Of a stretch of DNA of 5,910 bases, positions 1-5,910 are shown piece after piece. The first letter of the stretch is position 1; each line of letters starts with the position of its first letter. The position numbers and the translations under genes were made by a program. The notes under the pieces were generated by a model. The model had not been told where the DNA came from. It saw nothing but the letters and a program-made list of their open reading frames with translations, and did not search any database. This DNA comes from Clostridia bacterium (GTDB taxonomy: Bacteria; Bacillota; Clostridia; Oscillospirales; CAG-272), in contig JAFYBI010000438.1 in the NCBI GenBank assembly GCA_017540285.1, positions 1 to 5,910 of the forward strand. Direction: 5' to 3'.

Positions 1-326
1 AACGTCTCTTCCATTCCAGATTACAAGGGGCCATCCCCATGTTGAGTGGCTCTGGATCAAAATGGCTCGCTCGCGCCATGTTGTACGGCACCCCGTGCCC
101 GGTCTTACGACTCCGTCGTGGCAATGGGTGCACAGCGAGCCGTCAGACTTGGCCCGCACACTCTCCCGCTGTACCCCTTGCCTCGGCGAAGCTGAAAGGG
201 CTGACACGTGCAGCCGCGCAGGCATGCTGAACGACCTGTTCTCCGCAGGCTTGCCGAAGGTGAGCCGTCTCCCGTCACCGGCCACCGCCCGGCGATGCGC
301 ACTCATTTCGTTTGTTTTTTCCGCAG
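1..326. other. Gene-free, hairpin-rich upstream region
   Basis: No reading frame here looks like a real protein: the short open frames on both strands have no recognisable domain, no good ribosome binding site and Arg/Pro/Ser/Cys-rich translations typical of non-coding GC-rich DNA. By eye the base composition is a little less GC-rich than in the genes that follow. The stretch is dense in short inverted repeats, detailed in the candidate RNA entry. It ends in a T-rich segment (311-320) just before the ribosome binding site of the ATPase-like gene, so at least its 3' part is probably that gene's leader. No promoter could be assigned with confidence. The left edge is cut by the window. Confidence 0.6.
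23..215 (+). ncRNA. Candidate structured RNA or 5' leader (unidentified)
   Basis: Consecutive stem-loops can be drawn directly. Positions 23-42 have GGGG/CCCC around a 4-base loop. Positions 58-83 have CAA-A-ATGGC against GCCAT-G-TTG, interrupted by one A/G mismatch. Positions 87-99 have GGCAC/GTGCC with a 3-base loop. Positions 107-119 have ACGAC/GTCGT with a 3-base loop. Positions 128-159 have GTGC/GCAC enclosing GCC/GGC. Positions 175-200 have CCCTT/AAGGG. Positions 199-215 have GGCTG/CAGCC. Such a run of back-to-back helices suggests a folded RNA. I could not match it to M-box, yybP-ykoY, cobalamin, glycine, T-box, 6S, SRP, tmRNA or RNase P consensus features. The strand is assumed from the downstream gene; the stems fold on either strand. 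Short stems also arise by chance in GC-rich DNA, so confidence is low. Confidence 0.25.
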
Positions 327-334
327 AAAGGAGG
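327..334 (+). promoter_or_regulatory. Shine-Dalgarno site AAAGGAGG of the ATPase-like gene
   Basis: AAAGGAGG lies 7 bases before the ATG at 342, a near-perfect match to the anti-Shine-Dalgarno sequence at ideal spacing. It decides the start: the TTG at 312, which would add ten residues, lies upstream of this site and would translate through it, so it is rejected. Such a strong site argues that the gene is translated, although its product looks catalytically dead. Confidence 0.9.
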
Positions 335-341
335 CCCTCCG

Positions 342-3182
342 ATGAACCTGTCCAATTCCTGGCACCTTCTGGATAACGGTGAGGTGCTCCGGCTCCTCGA
401 GTCGGATATGTATCAGGGCCTCTCGTCGAAGGAGGCGAAAAAACGCCGCCGCGCTTCCGGCTCCAACAGCGTGTGGCCTGTGAAGCGCACCCCCGCGGGG
501 GAAGTCGTGCTCTCCGCCCTCTTCGATCTCCCGACACTGCTGCTGGCCGTCAGCGCGGGCGCCGCCGCCGTTTTCGACAAGCGCTTCGAGGCCGGTGCGA
601 TCGCCGCGGTCCTCGTCGCGGGAGCTCTGCTCCGGACGGCTGCCGCCGTGCGCGCCAACCGCATCCTCGAGGATATGGCCCGCGAGCGCATCCCGCACTC
701 CTCCGTCATCCGCGACGGCCGCATCCACCTCCTCCGCGCTGAGGAGATCGTCCCCGGCGACATCATCTTCCTCGAGGCGGGCGACACCGTTCCCTGCGAC
801 GGAAGAGTCATGACCGGCGAGGACGCCGTCGTCAGCGAGCGCGGGATCACCGAAAACAACCTCCCCGTCCACAAATTCAACACGGTCATTGCGACCGACG
901 CGGACAGCGGGGAGATCCCCTGCGAATTCCGCTCGAACATGCTTTTCGCCGGGTCCCTCGTGCTCTCCGGCTCCGTGCGCATCGCTGCGACCGCCTGCGG
1001 GGACGATACGCTCGTTTCGATGAAGCAGGGCGGCGTGACCGTCGAGGCGGAACACAGCTTTCCCCTCGTTGAGAGACTGCGCAGATCCGGCCGCACGGTC
1101 AGCCTGTGCATGCTTGCCGCCGTGCTCGTGTTCACCGTCCTCTCCCTCTTCGTGGGGGACGGCTTCGCCCTGCCCGACGTCTTCCTCTGCACCATGGCGA
1201 TGGCCGTCGCCGCGATGAGTGAGTTCATGCCCGCCGTCGCGTCGATCATTCTGGCCTCCGCCGTGCGGGACGCGGCATCCGGAAGGGAACCGGTCGGGTG
1301 GCGCGACGCGGTGAAGAGACGTCTCGACGACGCGAAGAACGCCGTGCGCGGGCGGGAAGAGGAGATGCATGCCGCGAGCCGCGCCGTGTTCCGCGATCCT
1401 TCCCGCATGGAGGAGGTCGCCTACCCCGACGCCGTCGTCTTCTGCGGCACCGATTTCTTCAAATCCGGCAACGCGGAGCTGCTCGCCTACCGCTTCCGCG
1501 GGACGTACACGGGCATCGACGAGCGGGGCGGAGATCCGTCGGAGCTGCTCGCGCTCGCTCTGGCGGCAACCTCGCAGACTGCGTCCCGGAGCGCCTCGCG
1601 GGGCGGGGAGAAGACGGGCATGTCCGCGGGCGGCAGACGGTCCCTGTCCCATAAGGCTGCCGGACGCGCCGCGCTGGTCTCGAGTGCGGCGGACGCGTGC
1701 GTGCATCGGACGGGGAAGCCCCTCGGCTACGGGTTCGCGCTCGCGGATCACCGCGATTCGACCGACCGGATGGCGATGAACTGCGAGATCTCCCTTGCGG
1801 CGGTGGGCGGTGAGCTGTGGGCGGTGGCCTGCGGCGCGCTCGGAGACGTTCTGGCCTGCTGCTCGAGTGTGGAGACCGCATCCGGAACGGTCCCGCTGAC
1901 GGACGACGAGCGGCGGAAATACTTTGCCGAAGCGGCCGCGCTCGAATTCGGCGGTGCGCGCGTGCTGGCAGTGGCGCGGCGGACTTCGCCCTATCCGCAG
2001 CTCAACCGGCTCGCGGTCCTGACGCAGGCGATGAGCTTCACGGGCTTCTTCGCTGTCGCGCTGGAACCTGAGGAAGGCGCGCGGGAGAGCATCGCGTTCC
2101 TGAAGGAGAGCCGCATCTGCCCGATCCTCTTCACGGAGACGCCGGAGGAGGATCGGTATTACGGCACCCGGATCGGGCTCTTCGAACGGGACACCCCGGT
2201 GGTGCCGTTCGCGGAATGGAACGCGAGCCTGGCGAAGGAAATCCTCGACGACCGCGAAAACGCCCCGCGCGGGCTGATCGTGTCCTTCGAGGACATCGGC
2301 GACCAGTACCTCGGCGGCGCGTACGTGCAGGCCATGACGGCGCTCGGCGCGGCGGACGGGGAAGAGGTCACGGCGGCGGTCGGGCGGGATGCCTGGGATG
2401 CCGGCGCGCTCGGGAGGGCGGATTTCGGCTTTGCCGTGACCCGTTCGAAGATCCGCGCGGTCCCGGATGCACTGGCCCGCAACGCGGCGGCGGTGATCTG
2501 GCCGGGCGACGGATGCGCCGCGGGATACGGCGGTCTCGACGGCGTCCGGGGCGCGGTCCGCACTGCGCAGCGGGTCCTGGCGAACACCGAGACGGCGAAA
2601 TTCTATCTGACGGCCTCGCAGGCTGCGCGGCTTCTGACCGTCTTTGCGGCGATCCTCGGGTGGATCCCGCTGCTCGGGGCGGTGTTCCTCTTGATCTGGG
2701 GCCTGATCTTCGACTTCGCGGCGATGCTCGTTATGGCGTTCGACCGCGACGGCAAGCCGCCCCGTTCCCGTCCCACGGAGGAGAGCGACCGGCGGCGCAC
2801 GCGGTTCGCGATCGTGTCGGGGCTTCTGTGGGGCCTGCCCCTCGCGGCCCTGCCGATCCTCTTCCGGTATGCGCCGGCGCTTTCGGATCTCTGGTCCCCG
2901 GACTGCGCGCGGACGATGCTGTCCTCGGCGGCGATCTTGTCGGGACTTGCGTTCTCGGCGGAGTGCGGCGCGGACGGAAGCCTCTTTCTGAAGCACGAAT
3001 TCAACCTCGCGCAGGCGATCTTCGCGCTGACCTCCGCGGCGTTTGCCGTGTGGATCCTCTTCACGTCCGCCGGGGCTTCGGTCGTCGGCGGGATGCCCTG
3101 CGGTCCGGAAGGTCTCTGCGCGCTCCTGCCGGCGGCGTTCGTACTGCTGGCGGCGGAGATCCGCAAAGCGGTGAAGAAGTGA
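342..3182 (+). CDS. Degenerate P2-type cation-transporting ATPase (pseudo-ATPase)
   Basis: A 946-residue integral membrane protein with P2-type (Ca2+-ATPase-like) architecture. An N-terminal cytoplasmic segment precedes M1-M2 (about 54-103). The actuator domain (about 110-240) contains VPGDIIFLEAGDTVPCDGRV (137-156). M3-M4 span about 253-305, P/N domains about 360-750, and M5-M10 about 754-940. Length is normal for the family. Aligned by eye, the catalytic motifs are lost: TGES becomes TENN (170-173); PEGLP becomes SEFMP (293-297); DKTGT becomes a CGTDFFKSG segment (368-376); KGAPE becomes CGALG (497-501); DPPR becomes EPEE (575-578); TGD becomes TET (598-600); TGDGVNDAP becomes VGRDAWDAG (680-688). 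Structural motifs such as ARVLAVARR and ALGRADFGFAV remain. From the family, it should not form the phospho-aspartate or pump ions. I infer a regulatory, sensor or scaffold role in the membrane. The frame is intact with a strong ribosome binding site, arguing against decay. It appears monocistronic, ending at a terminator. Confidence 0.85.
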   Translation: MNLSNSWHLLDNGEVLRLLESDMYQGLSSKEAKKRRRASGSNSVWPVKRTPAGEVVLSALFDLPTLLLAVSAGAAAVFDKRFEAGAIAAVLVAGALLRTAAAVRANRILEDMARERIPHSSVIRDGRIHLLRAEEIVPGDIIFLEAGDTVPCDGRVMTGEDAVVSERGITENNLPVHKFNTVIATDADSGEIPCEFRSNMLFAGSLVLSGSVRIAATACGDDTLVSMKQGGVTVEAEHSFPLVERLRRSGRTVSLCMLAAVLVFTVLSLFVGDGFALPDVFLCTMAMAVAAMSEFMPAVASIILASAVRDAASGREPVGWRDAVKRRLDDAKNAVRGREEEMHAASRAVFRDPSRMEEVAYPDAVVFCGTDFFKSGNAELLAYRFRGTYTGIDERGGDPSELLALALAATSQTASRSASRGGEKTGMSAGGRRSLSHKAAGRAALVSSAADACVHRTGKPLGYGFALADHRDSTDRMAMNCEISLAAVGGELWAVACGALGDVLACCSSVETASGTVPLTDDERRKYFAEAAALEFGGARVLAVARRTSPYPQLNRLAVLTQAMSFTGFFAVALEPEEGARESIAFLKESRICPILFTETPEEDRYYGTRIGLFERDTPVVPFAEWNASLAKEILDDRENAPRGLIVSFEDIGDQYLGGAYVQAMTALGAADGEEVTAAVGRDAWDAGALGRADFGFAVTRSKIRAVPDALARNAAAVIWPGDGCAAGYGGLDGVRGAVRTAQRVLANTETAKFYLTASQAARLLTVFAAILGWIPLLGAVFLLIWGLIFDFAAMLVMAFDRDGKPPRSRPTEESDRRRTRFAIVSGLLWGLPLAALPILFRYAPALSDLWSPDCARTMLSSAAILSGLAFSAECGADGSLFLKHEFNLAQAIFALTSAAFAVWILFTSAGASVVGGMPCGPEGLCALLPAAFVLLAAEIRKAVKK

Positions 3183-3203
3183 ATTCGGGATAAAGAATCA
3201 CGG

Positions 3204-3260
3204 AAAAAAGAATGAAACGGTCGTGCGGCTGCTGAAAGACAGGCAGCTTCACGACCGTTT
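3204..3260 (-). terminator. Same hairpin as terminator of the minus-strand genes
   Basis: Read on the minus strand, the same stem starts 16 bases after the stop codon of the dehydratase-like gene. It is followed, after CATTC, by a T-run (complement of the A-run at 3204-3209). Outer segments AAGAATC (3193-3199) and GATTCTT (3271-3277) are also complementary, so the whole intergenic region can form one long imperfect helix. The element most likely ends transcription of both convergent units. The T-run is less tightly coupled to the stem than on the plus strand. Confidence 0.7.
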
Positions 3261-3262
3261 TT
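3215..3262 (+). terminator. Intrinsic terminator of the ATPase-like gene
   Basis: An 11-bp perfect stem, AAACGGTCGTG (3215-3225) with CACGACCGTTT (3250-3260), continues after a small internal bulge into GCTGC/GCAGC (3228-3232/3243-3247). A T-run (3258-3262) follows directly. It begins 33 bases after the stop codon at 3180-3182, a standard Rho-independent terminator position. Confidence 0.9.
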
Positions 3263-3275
3263 CGGTTTTCGATTC

Positions 3276-4538
3276 TTAATTCTTGTTTTTTTCCGCTTCC
3301 CGCGCCGCCGAGAGCATCAGCTTCAGGCGGTTTTCCTGATTCACCGCCGAGGTGCCCGGGTCGTAGTCGATCGCCACGATGTTCGCCCCCGGGATCGCCT
3401 CCTTGATCGGCTTCATCATGCCCTTACCGCAGATGTGGTTCGGCAGGCACCCGAACGGCTGGGTGCAGACGATGTTCATCACGCCGGAATCGCAGAGCTC
3501 CAGCATCTCCGCCGTGAGGAGCCAGCCCTCGCCCATCTTCGTGCCGTAGCCGATGAAGTCCTTCGTCAGCTGCATCGTGTGGTCGAACGGCGTCATCGGG
3601 CGGAATGTCCCCTCCTCCCGGACCGCCGCGATCAGGTCCCGCTGCTTTGCGAGCAGGAACCGGTACGCGATCCGGCTGAGAAGGTACTTCACCTTCGAGT
3701 GCGTCTTCGGGTAGAGCTTGTAATCGATGATCCCGTTGCACACGCAGTAGTTGAAGAAGTCGAGCAGGCCCGGCATCACGACCTCGGCGCCCTCGGACGC
3801 GAGGAACTTTTCGAGCCCGTTGTTCCCGAGCGGGGAGAATTTCACGTAGATCTCCCCGACGATCCCGACCCGTACCGCGTCCGGACGCTCTTCGCGCGGG
3901 ATGGCCGCAAAGTCGCGCACGATCGCCGCGTAGTTCTTTTTGATGTGCCCGTAGCGGATCGTGCGGCGGGCGAGCTCCCCGACGAGGGTCTCGGTCCACC
4001 GGGCGCAGAGTGCGTCCGCCGCGCCCTTTTCCGCCTCGTAGGGGCGCACCTGATTCGCCAGCGACATCATCAGATCGCCGTAGAGGACGCCGTACGCCAT
4101 GCGGTGATAGAGCGGGATCGAATTCCGGAAGCCCGGGTGCTTCTCGATGCCCGCGAGGGAGAGCGGGATCACCGGGACATAGGCCATTCCCGCGTTCTCG
4201 AGCGCCTTGCGCATCAGGGAGACGTAGTTCGACGCCCGGCACCCCCCGCCCGTCTGGAAGAGCATCAGGGCGCACCGGTGCGGGTCGTACTTCCCGGAGA
4301 AGAGCGCGTCGAGCATCTGCCCGATCACGAGGATCGCGGGGTAGCAGGTGTCGTTGTGGACGTATTTCTGCCCGGTCTCCGCGATGTGCGGTCCCGTGGT
4401 CTCGAGCAGGACGGCGTGATAGCCGTCGTTTTCGAGGATGCGCTTCACCAGCTTGAAATGGATGGGAAGCATGTTCGGGATGAGAATCGTGTGGGTCGAT
4501 TTCATCTCCGCCGTAAATTGCACGTAATTGTGTTTCAT
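3276..4538 (-). CDS. 2-hydroxyacyl-CoA dehydratase (HgdB-like) domain protein
   Basis: A 420-residue soluble protein matching the C-terminal dehydratase-like part of the long activase/dehydratase polypeptides of Clostridia. Family landmarks seen: MKSTHTILIPNMLPIHF (12-28), HNDTCYPAILVIGQ (61-74), QTGGGCRASNY (95-105), GEIYVKFSPLGNN (228-240), QPFGCLPNHICGKGM (360-374) and AIDYDPGTSAVNQENRLKLM (389-408). Cys65, Cys100 and Cys364 sit in conserved motifs and are likely [4Fe-4S] ligands; Cys358 and Cys370 lie nearby. In characterised relatives (HgdAB, and the double-cubane cluster proteins) such domains take electrons from an ATP-driven activase. The substrate here cannot be told, and a true dehydratase role is not implied. 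The start at 4538 begins about eleven residues before strong family similarity. Its ribosome binding site (AAGGAAA, complement of 4552-4558) is 13 bases away, which is weak. It lies 82 bases after the upstream activase gene, probably in one transcript. Confidence 0.85.
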   Translation of the reverse strand: MKHNYVQFTAEMKSTHTILIPNMLPIHFKLVKRILENDGYHAVLLETTGPHIAETGQKYVHNDTCYPAILVIGQMLDALFSGKYDPHRCALMLFQTGGGCRASNYVSLMRKALENAGMAYVPVIPLSLAGIEKHPGFRNSIPLYHRMAYGVLYGDLMMSLANQVRPYEAEKGAADALCARWTETLVGELARRTIRYGHIKKNYAAIVRDFAAIPREERPDAVRVGIVGEIYVKFSPLGNNGLEKFLASEGAEVVMPGLLDFFNYCVCNGIIDYKLYPKTHSKVKYLLSRIAYRFLLAKQRDLIAAVREEGTFRPMTPFDHTMQLTKDFIGYGTKMGEGWLLTAEMLELCDSGVMNIVCTQPFGCLPNHICGKGMMKPIKEAIPGANIVAIDYDPGTSAVNQENRLKLMLSAAREAEKNKN

Positions 4539-4620
4539 GACCGAATGCCTGTTTCCTTGAAATCCGCGCCGGCGGATCTCCGCCTCAGCTTCTCCGCTGT
4601 TCTCTCTTTCCTCTGAACTC
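4539..4620 (-). other. Junction between activase and dehydratase genes
   Basis: This 82-base gap has no terminator, so the two minus-strand genes are probably co-transcribed. In the reading frame of the downstream gene the gap has no stop codon, and that frame stays open past the upstream gene's stop. It would read as a charged segment (including EERENSGEAEAEIRRR) running into the downstream protein. This resembles the charged linker that I recall joining the two domains in single-chain homologues. The upstream gene is in a different frame, ending CTC TGA. The only ribosome-binding candidate is AAGGAAA near 4552-4558. Confidence 0.55.
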
Positions 4621-5910
4621 TCAGAGCACCGCCGCCAGGCTCCTCAGCCGGATCTTGACCGCGCCGAGGTTGGCGATCTCGTCGATCTTGATCTGCGTGT
4701 AGTATTTGCCCGCGGCTTCGAGGATGCGCTTGACCTCGTCCGTCGTGATGGCGTCGACGCCGCACCCGAAGGACACGAGCTGCACGAGCTGCACGTCCGG
4801 GTTATCCGCCGCGAAGGCCGCCGCCCGGTAGAGACGGGAATGGTAGGTCCACTGATTGAGGACGTGGACGTCCGGGGTCGCGGCGAGGTGGTAGACCGAA
4901 TCCTCCGAGACGACCGCGAAGCCGAGCGAGACCGCCAGCTTGTCGATCCCGTGGCCGATCTCCGCGTCGGCGTGATAGGGACGTCCGGCGAGGATCATCA
5001 CGGGACGGCGGTTTTCGCGCGCCCAGCGGACCGCCCGCTCGCCCTCGGCCTTGACCGCGCCGCCGAATTCCTTCAGCATCCGGAAGCCCTCGGAGACGGC
5101 GCGGCGGATCTCGGCCCGGCGCATGCCCGGATACCGATCTCGGAATTCGCGCCAGAGGCCGTCCGCCAGCTCCTCCTCGCTGTCGAGGGAGAGATAGGGA
5201 TAGAGGAAGCGGACCTTCCGGAGGCTGTCCATGTTGCCGCGGAGCAGCTCGCTGTAATACGCGACGACCGGGCAGTTGTAATGGTTGTCGGAGGCGTGCT
5301 CGTCGAGGTTCCACGTCATGCGGGGGTAGAAGACGGCGGGGACGCCCTCCTCCACGAGCTTTTCGATGTGGCCGTGCATGATCTTCGCGGGATAGCACGC
5401 CGTATCGGACGGGATCGAGAACTGCCCCTTCTCGTAGATCGCCTTTGAGGACATCCCGGAGAGGACCGGGGTGAAGCCGAGCGCGCGGAACACGCCGACC
5501 CAGAGCGGGAGAAGCTCGTACATCCCGAGGCAGAGCGGCAGTCCGATCGCGCCGCGCGGCCCGACCTCCGCGGGGACTGTATCCGGCGCGAGGGCGAGGA
5601 GATAATCGCGCTTGAACTGGTGCAGGTTCGGCACGTCGCGGTTGACGGCGGCCATGCCCGCGCCTTTTTCGCATTTGTTGCCGGAGATGAAGCGCGCGCC
5701 GCCCGAGAAGGTGTTGACCGTCAACAGACAGCGGTTGGTGCAGCCCTGGCAGGTCGCGGTCTTCGAGGTGTGGGTGAAGGAGGCGAGGGCTTCCTTCGAA
5801 ATGAGCTTCGAGGGCTCGCCGGTCTTCTCAGCCCGTTCCTTTGCCCAGAGCGCCGCGCCGTAGGCTCCCATGAGCCCCGCGATGTCCGGACGGACGACCT
5901 CGCGTCCGAT
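4621..5910 (-). CDS. Acyl-CoA dehydratase activase-related protein, C-terminal part (5' end outside window)
   Basis: The last 429 residues of a longer protein; the frame is open to the window edge at 5910. The ATG at 5871 is not the start: the residues before it, VVRPDIAGLMGAYGAALWA, are the typical C-terminal end of a BadF/BadG/HgdC-type ATPase activase domain. Then come CQGCTNRC plus NKC (visible residues 54-61 and 78-80), a likely iron-sulfur site, and a DUF2229-like region with LCLGMYELLPLW (127-137) and SDTACYPAKIMHGH (168-181). Further landmarks are FYPRMTW (194-200), AGRPYHADAEIGHGIDKLA (308-326), LVQLVSFGCGVDAITTDEV (375-393) and a family-typical end, IDEIANLGAVKIRLRSLAAV (409-428). 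HgdC-type activases use ATP hydrolysis to lower the potential of an electron sent to the partner's cluster; I infer this role with the HgdB-like protein downstream. Homologues often carry two activase domains and the dehydratase domain in one chain. Here the chain stops before the dehydratase domain. Confidence 0.85.
   Translation of the reverse strand: MGREVVRPDIAGLMGAYGAALWAKERAEKTGEPSKLISKEALASFTHTSKTATCQGCTNRCLLTVNTFSGGARFISGNKCEKGAGMAAVNRDVPNLHQFKRDYLLALAPDTVPAEVGPRGAIGLPLCLGMYELLPLWVGVFRALGFTPVLSGMSSKAIYEKGQFSIPSDTACYPAKIMHGHIEKLVEEGVPAVFYPRMTWNLDEHASDNHYNCPVVAYYSELLRGNMDSLRKVRFLYPYLSLDSEEELADGLWREFRDRYPGMRRAEIRRAVSEGFRMLKEFGGAVKAEGERAVRWARENRRPVMILAGRPYHADAEIGHGIDKLAVSLGFAVVSEDSVYHLAATPDVHVLNQWTYHSRLYRAAAFAADNPDVQLVQLVSFGCGVDAITTDEVKRILEAAGKYYTQIKIDEIANLGAVKIRLRSLAAVL

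Noticed and set aside
115..130. GGCAATGGGT resembling part of the M-box Mg2+ riboswitch, attractive before a cation-ATPase-like gene
   Set aside because: The conserved start of the M-box (GGTGAGGCTCCT) and its other core segments are missing.
135..155. AGCC...AGAC..GGCC segment resembling a cobalamin riboswitch B12 box
   Set aside because: The match is partial and the upstream conserved elements (GGTG...CC, GCCACTG) are absent.
1..228. A minus-strand frame open to the window edge with a CTHCHDG zinc-finger-like string
   Set aside because: No recognisable family, no ribosome binding site, and the same DNA is better explained by dense hairpins; not enough to call a gene.
278..320. CCGG/CCGG hairpin followed by a T-run as a leader terminator or attenuator
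   Set aside because: The stem is only 4 bp and the T-run begins 22 bases after it, unlike an intrinsic terminator.
303..2996. An 897-residue open frame antisense to the ATPase-like gene
   Set aside because: Its translation is rich in Arg, Gly, Ala, Asp and His with no domain, and it mirrors the codon bias of the sense gene. Long antisense frames are expected in GC-rich genes; the sense frame has clear P-type ATPase features and a ribosome binding site.
3435..4616. A 393-residue plus-strand open frame over the dehydratase-like gene
   Set aside because: Low-complexity Arg/Val/Asp/Glu-rich shadow of the minus-strand gene, which carries many family motifs.
4535..4765. A 76-residue minus-strand frame bridging the two minus-strand genes
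   Set aside because: It overlaps conserved coding sequence of the activase gene in another frame and has an Arg-rich translation; treated as a shadow.

Overview
The window comes from a GC-rich strict anaerobe, most likely a Clostridia-class Firmicute of the gut or fermentative kind. The evidence is a strong AAAGGAGG ribosome binding site and two genes of the 2-hydroxyacyl-CoA dehydratase/activase superfamily, which is largely confined to anaerobes. I cannot name the species.

Layout: positions 1-326 hold no convincing gene, but are unusually rich in small hairpins and may be a structured RNA or leader. A forward gene at 342-3182 encodes a 946-residue membrane protein with the complete architecture of a P2-type cation ATPase (Ca2+-ATPase-like). 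Almost every catalytic signature is replaced: TGES, DKTGT, KGA, DPPR, TGD and the first Asp of TGDGxND. It reads as an intact, translated pseudo-ATPase. A short intergenic stretch (3183-3275) carries a strong hairpin that can terminate transcription from both sides.

Two genes on the minus strand converge on that terminator. The upstream one (4621 to beyond 5910, 5' end outside the window) has the end of a BadF/HgdC-type ATPase activase domain, a CxxCxxxC iron-sulfur motif and a DUF2229-like domain. The downstream one (3276-4538) is a 420-residue HgdB-like 2-hydroxyacyl-CoA dehydratase domain protein. In many Clostridia these parts form one very long polypeptide. Here they are separate, 82 bases apart and in different frames, and the downstream frame is open back across the upstream stop. 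The two products probably work together as an ATP-driven low-potential electron-transfer module with iron-sulfur clusters; the substrate is unknown.

The most interesting item is the degenerate P-type ATPase, followed by the hairpin-rich leader and the split activase/dehydratase pair.
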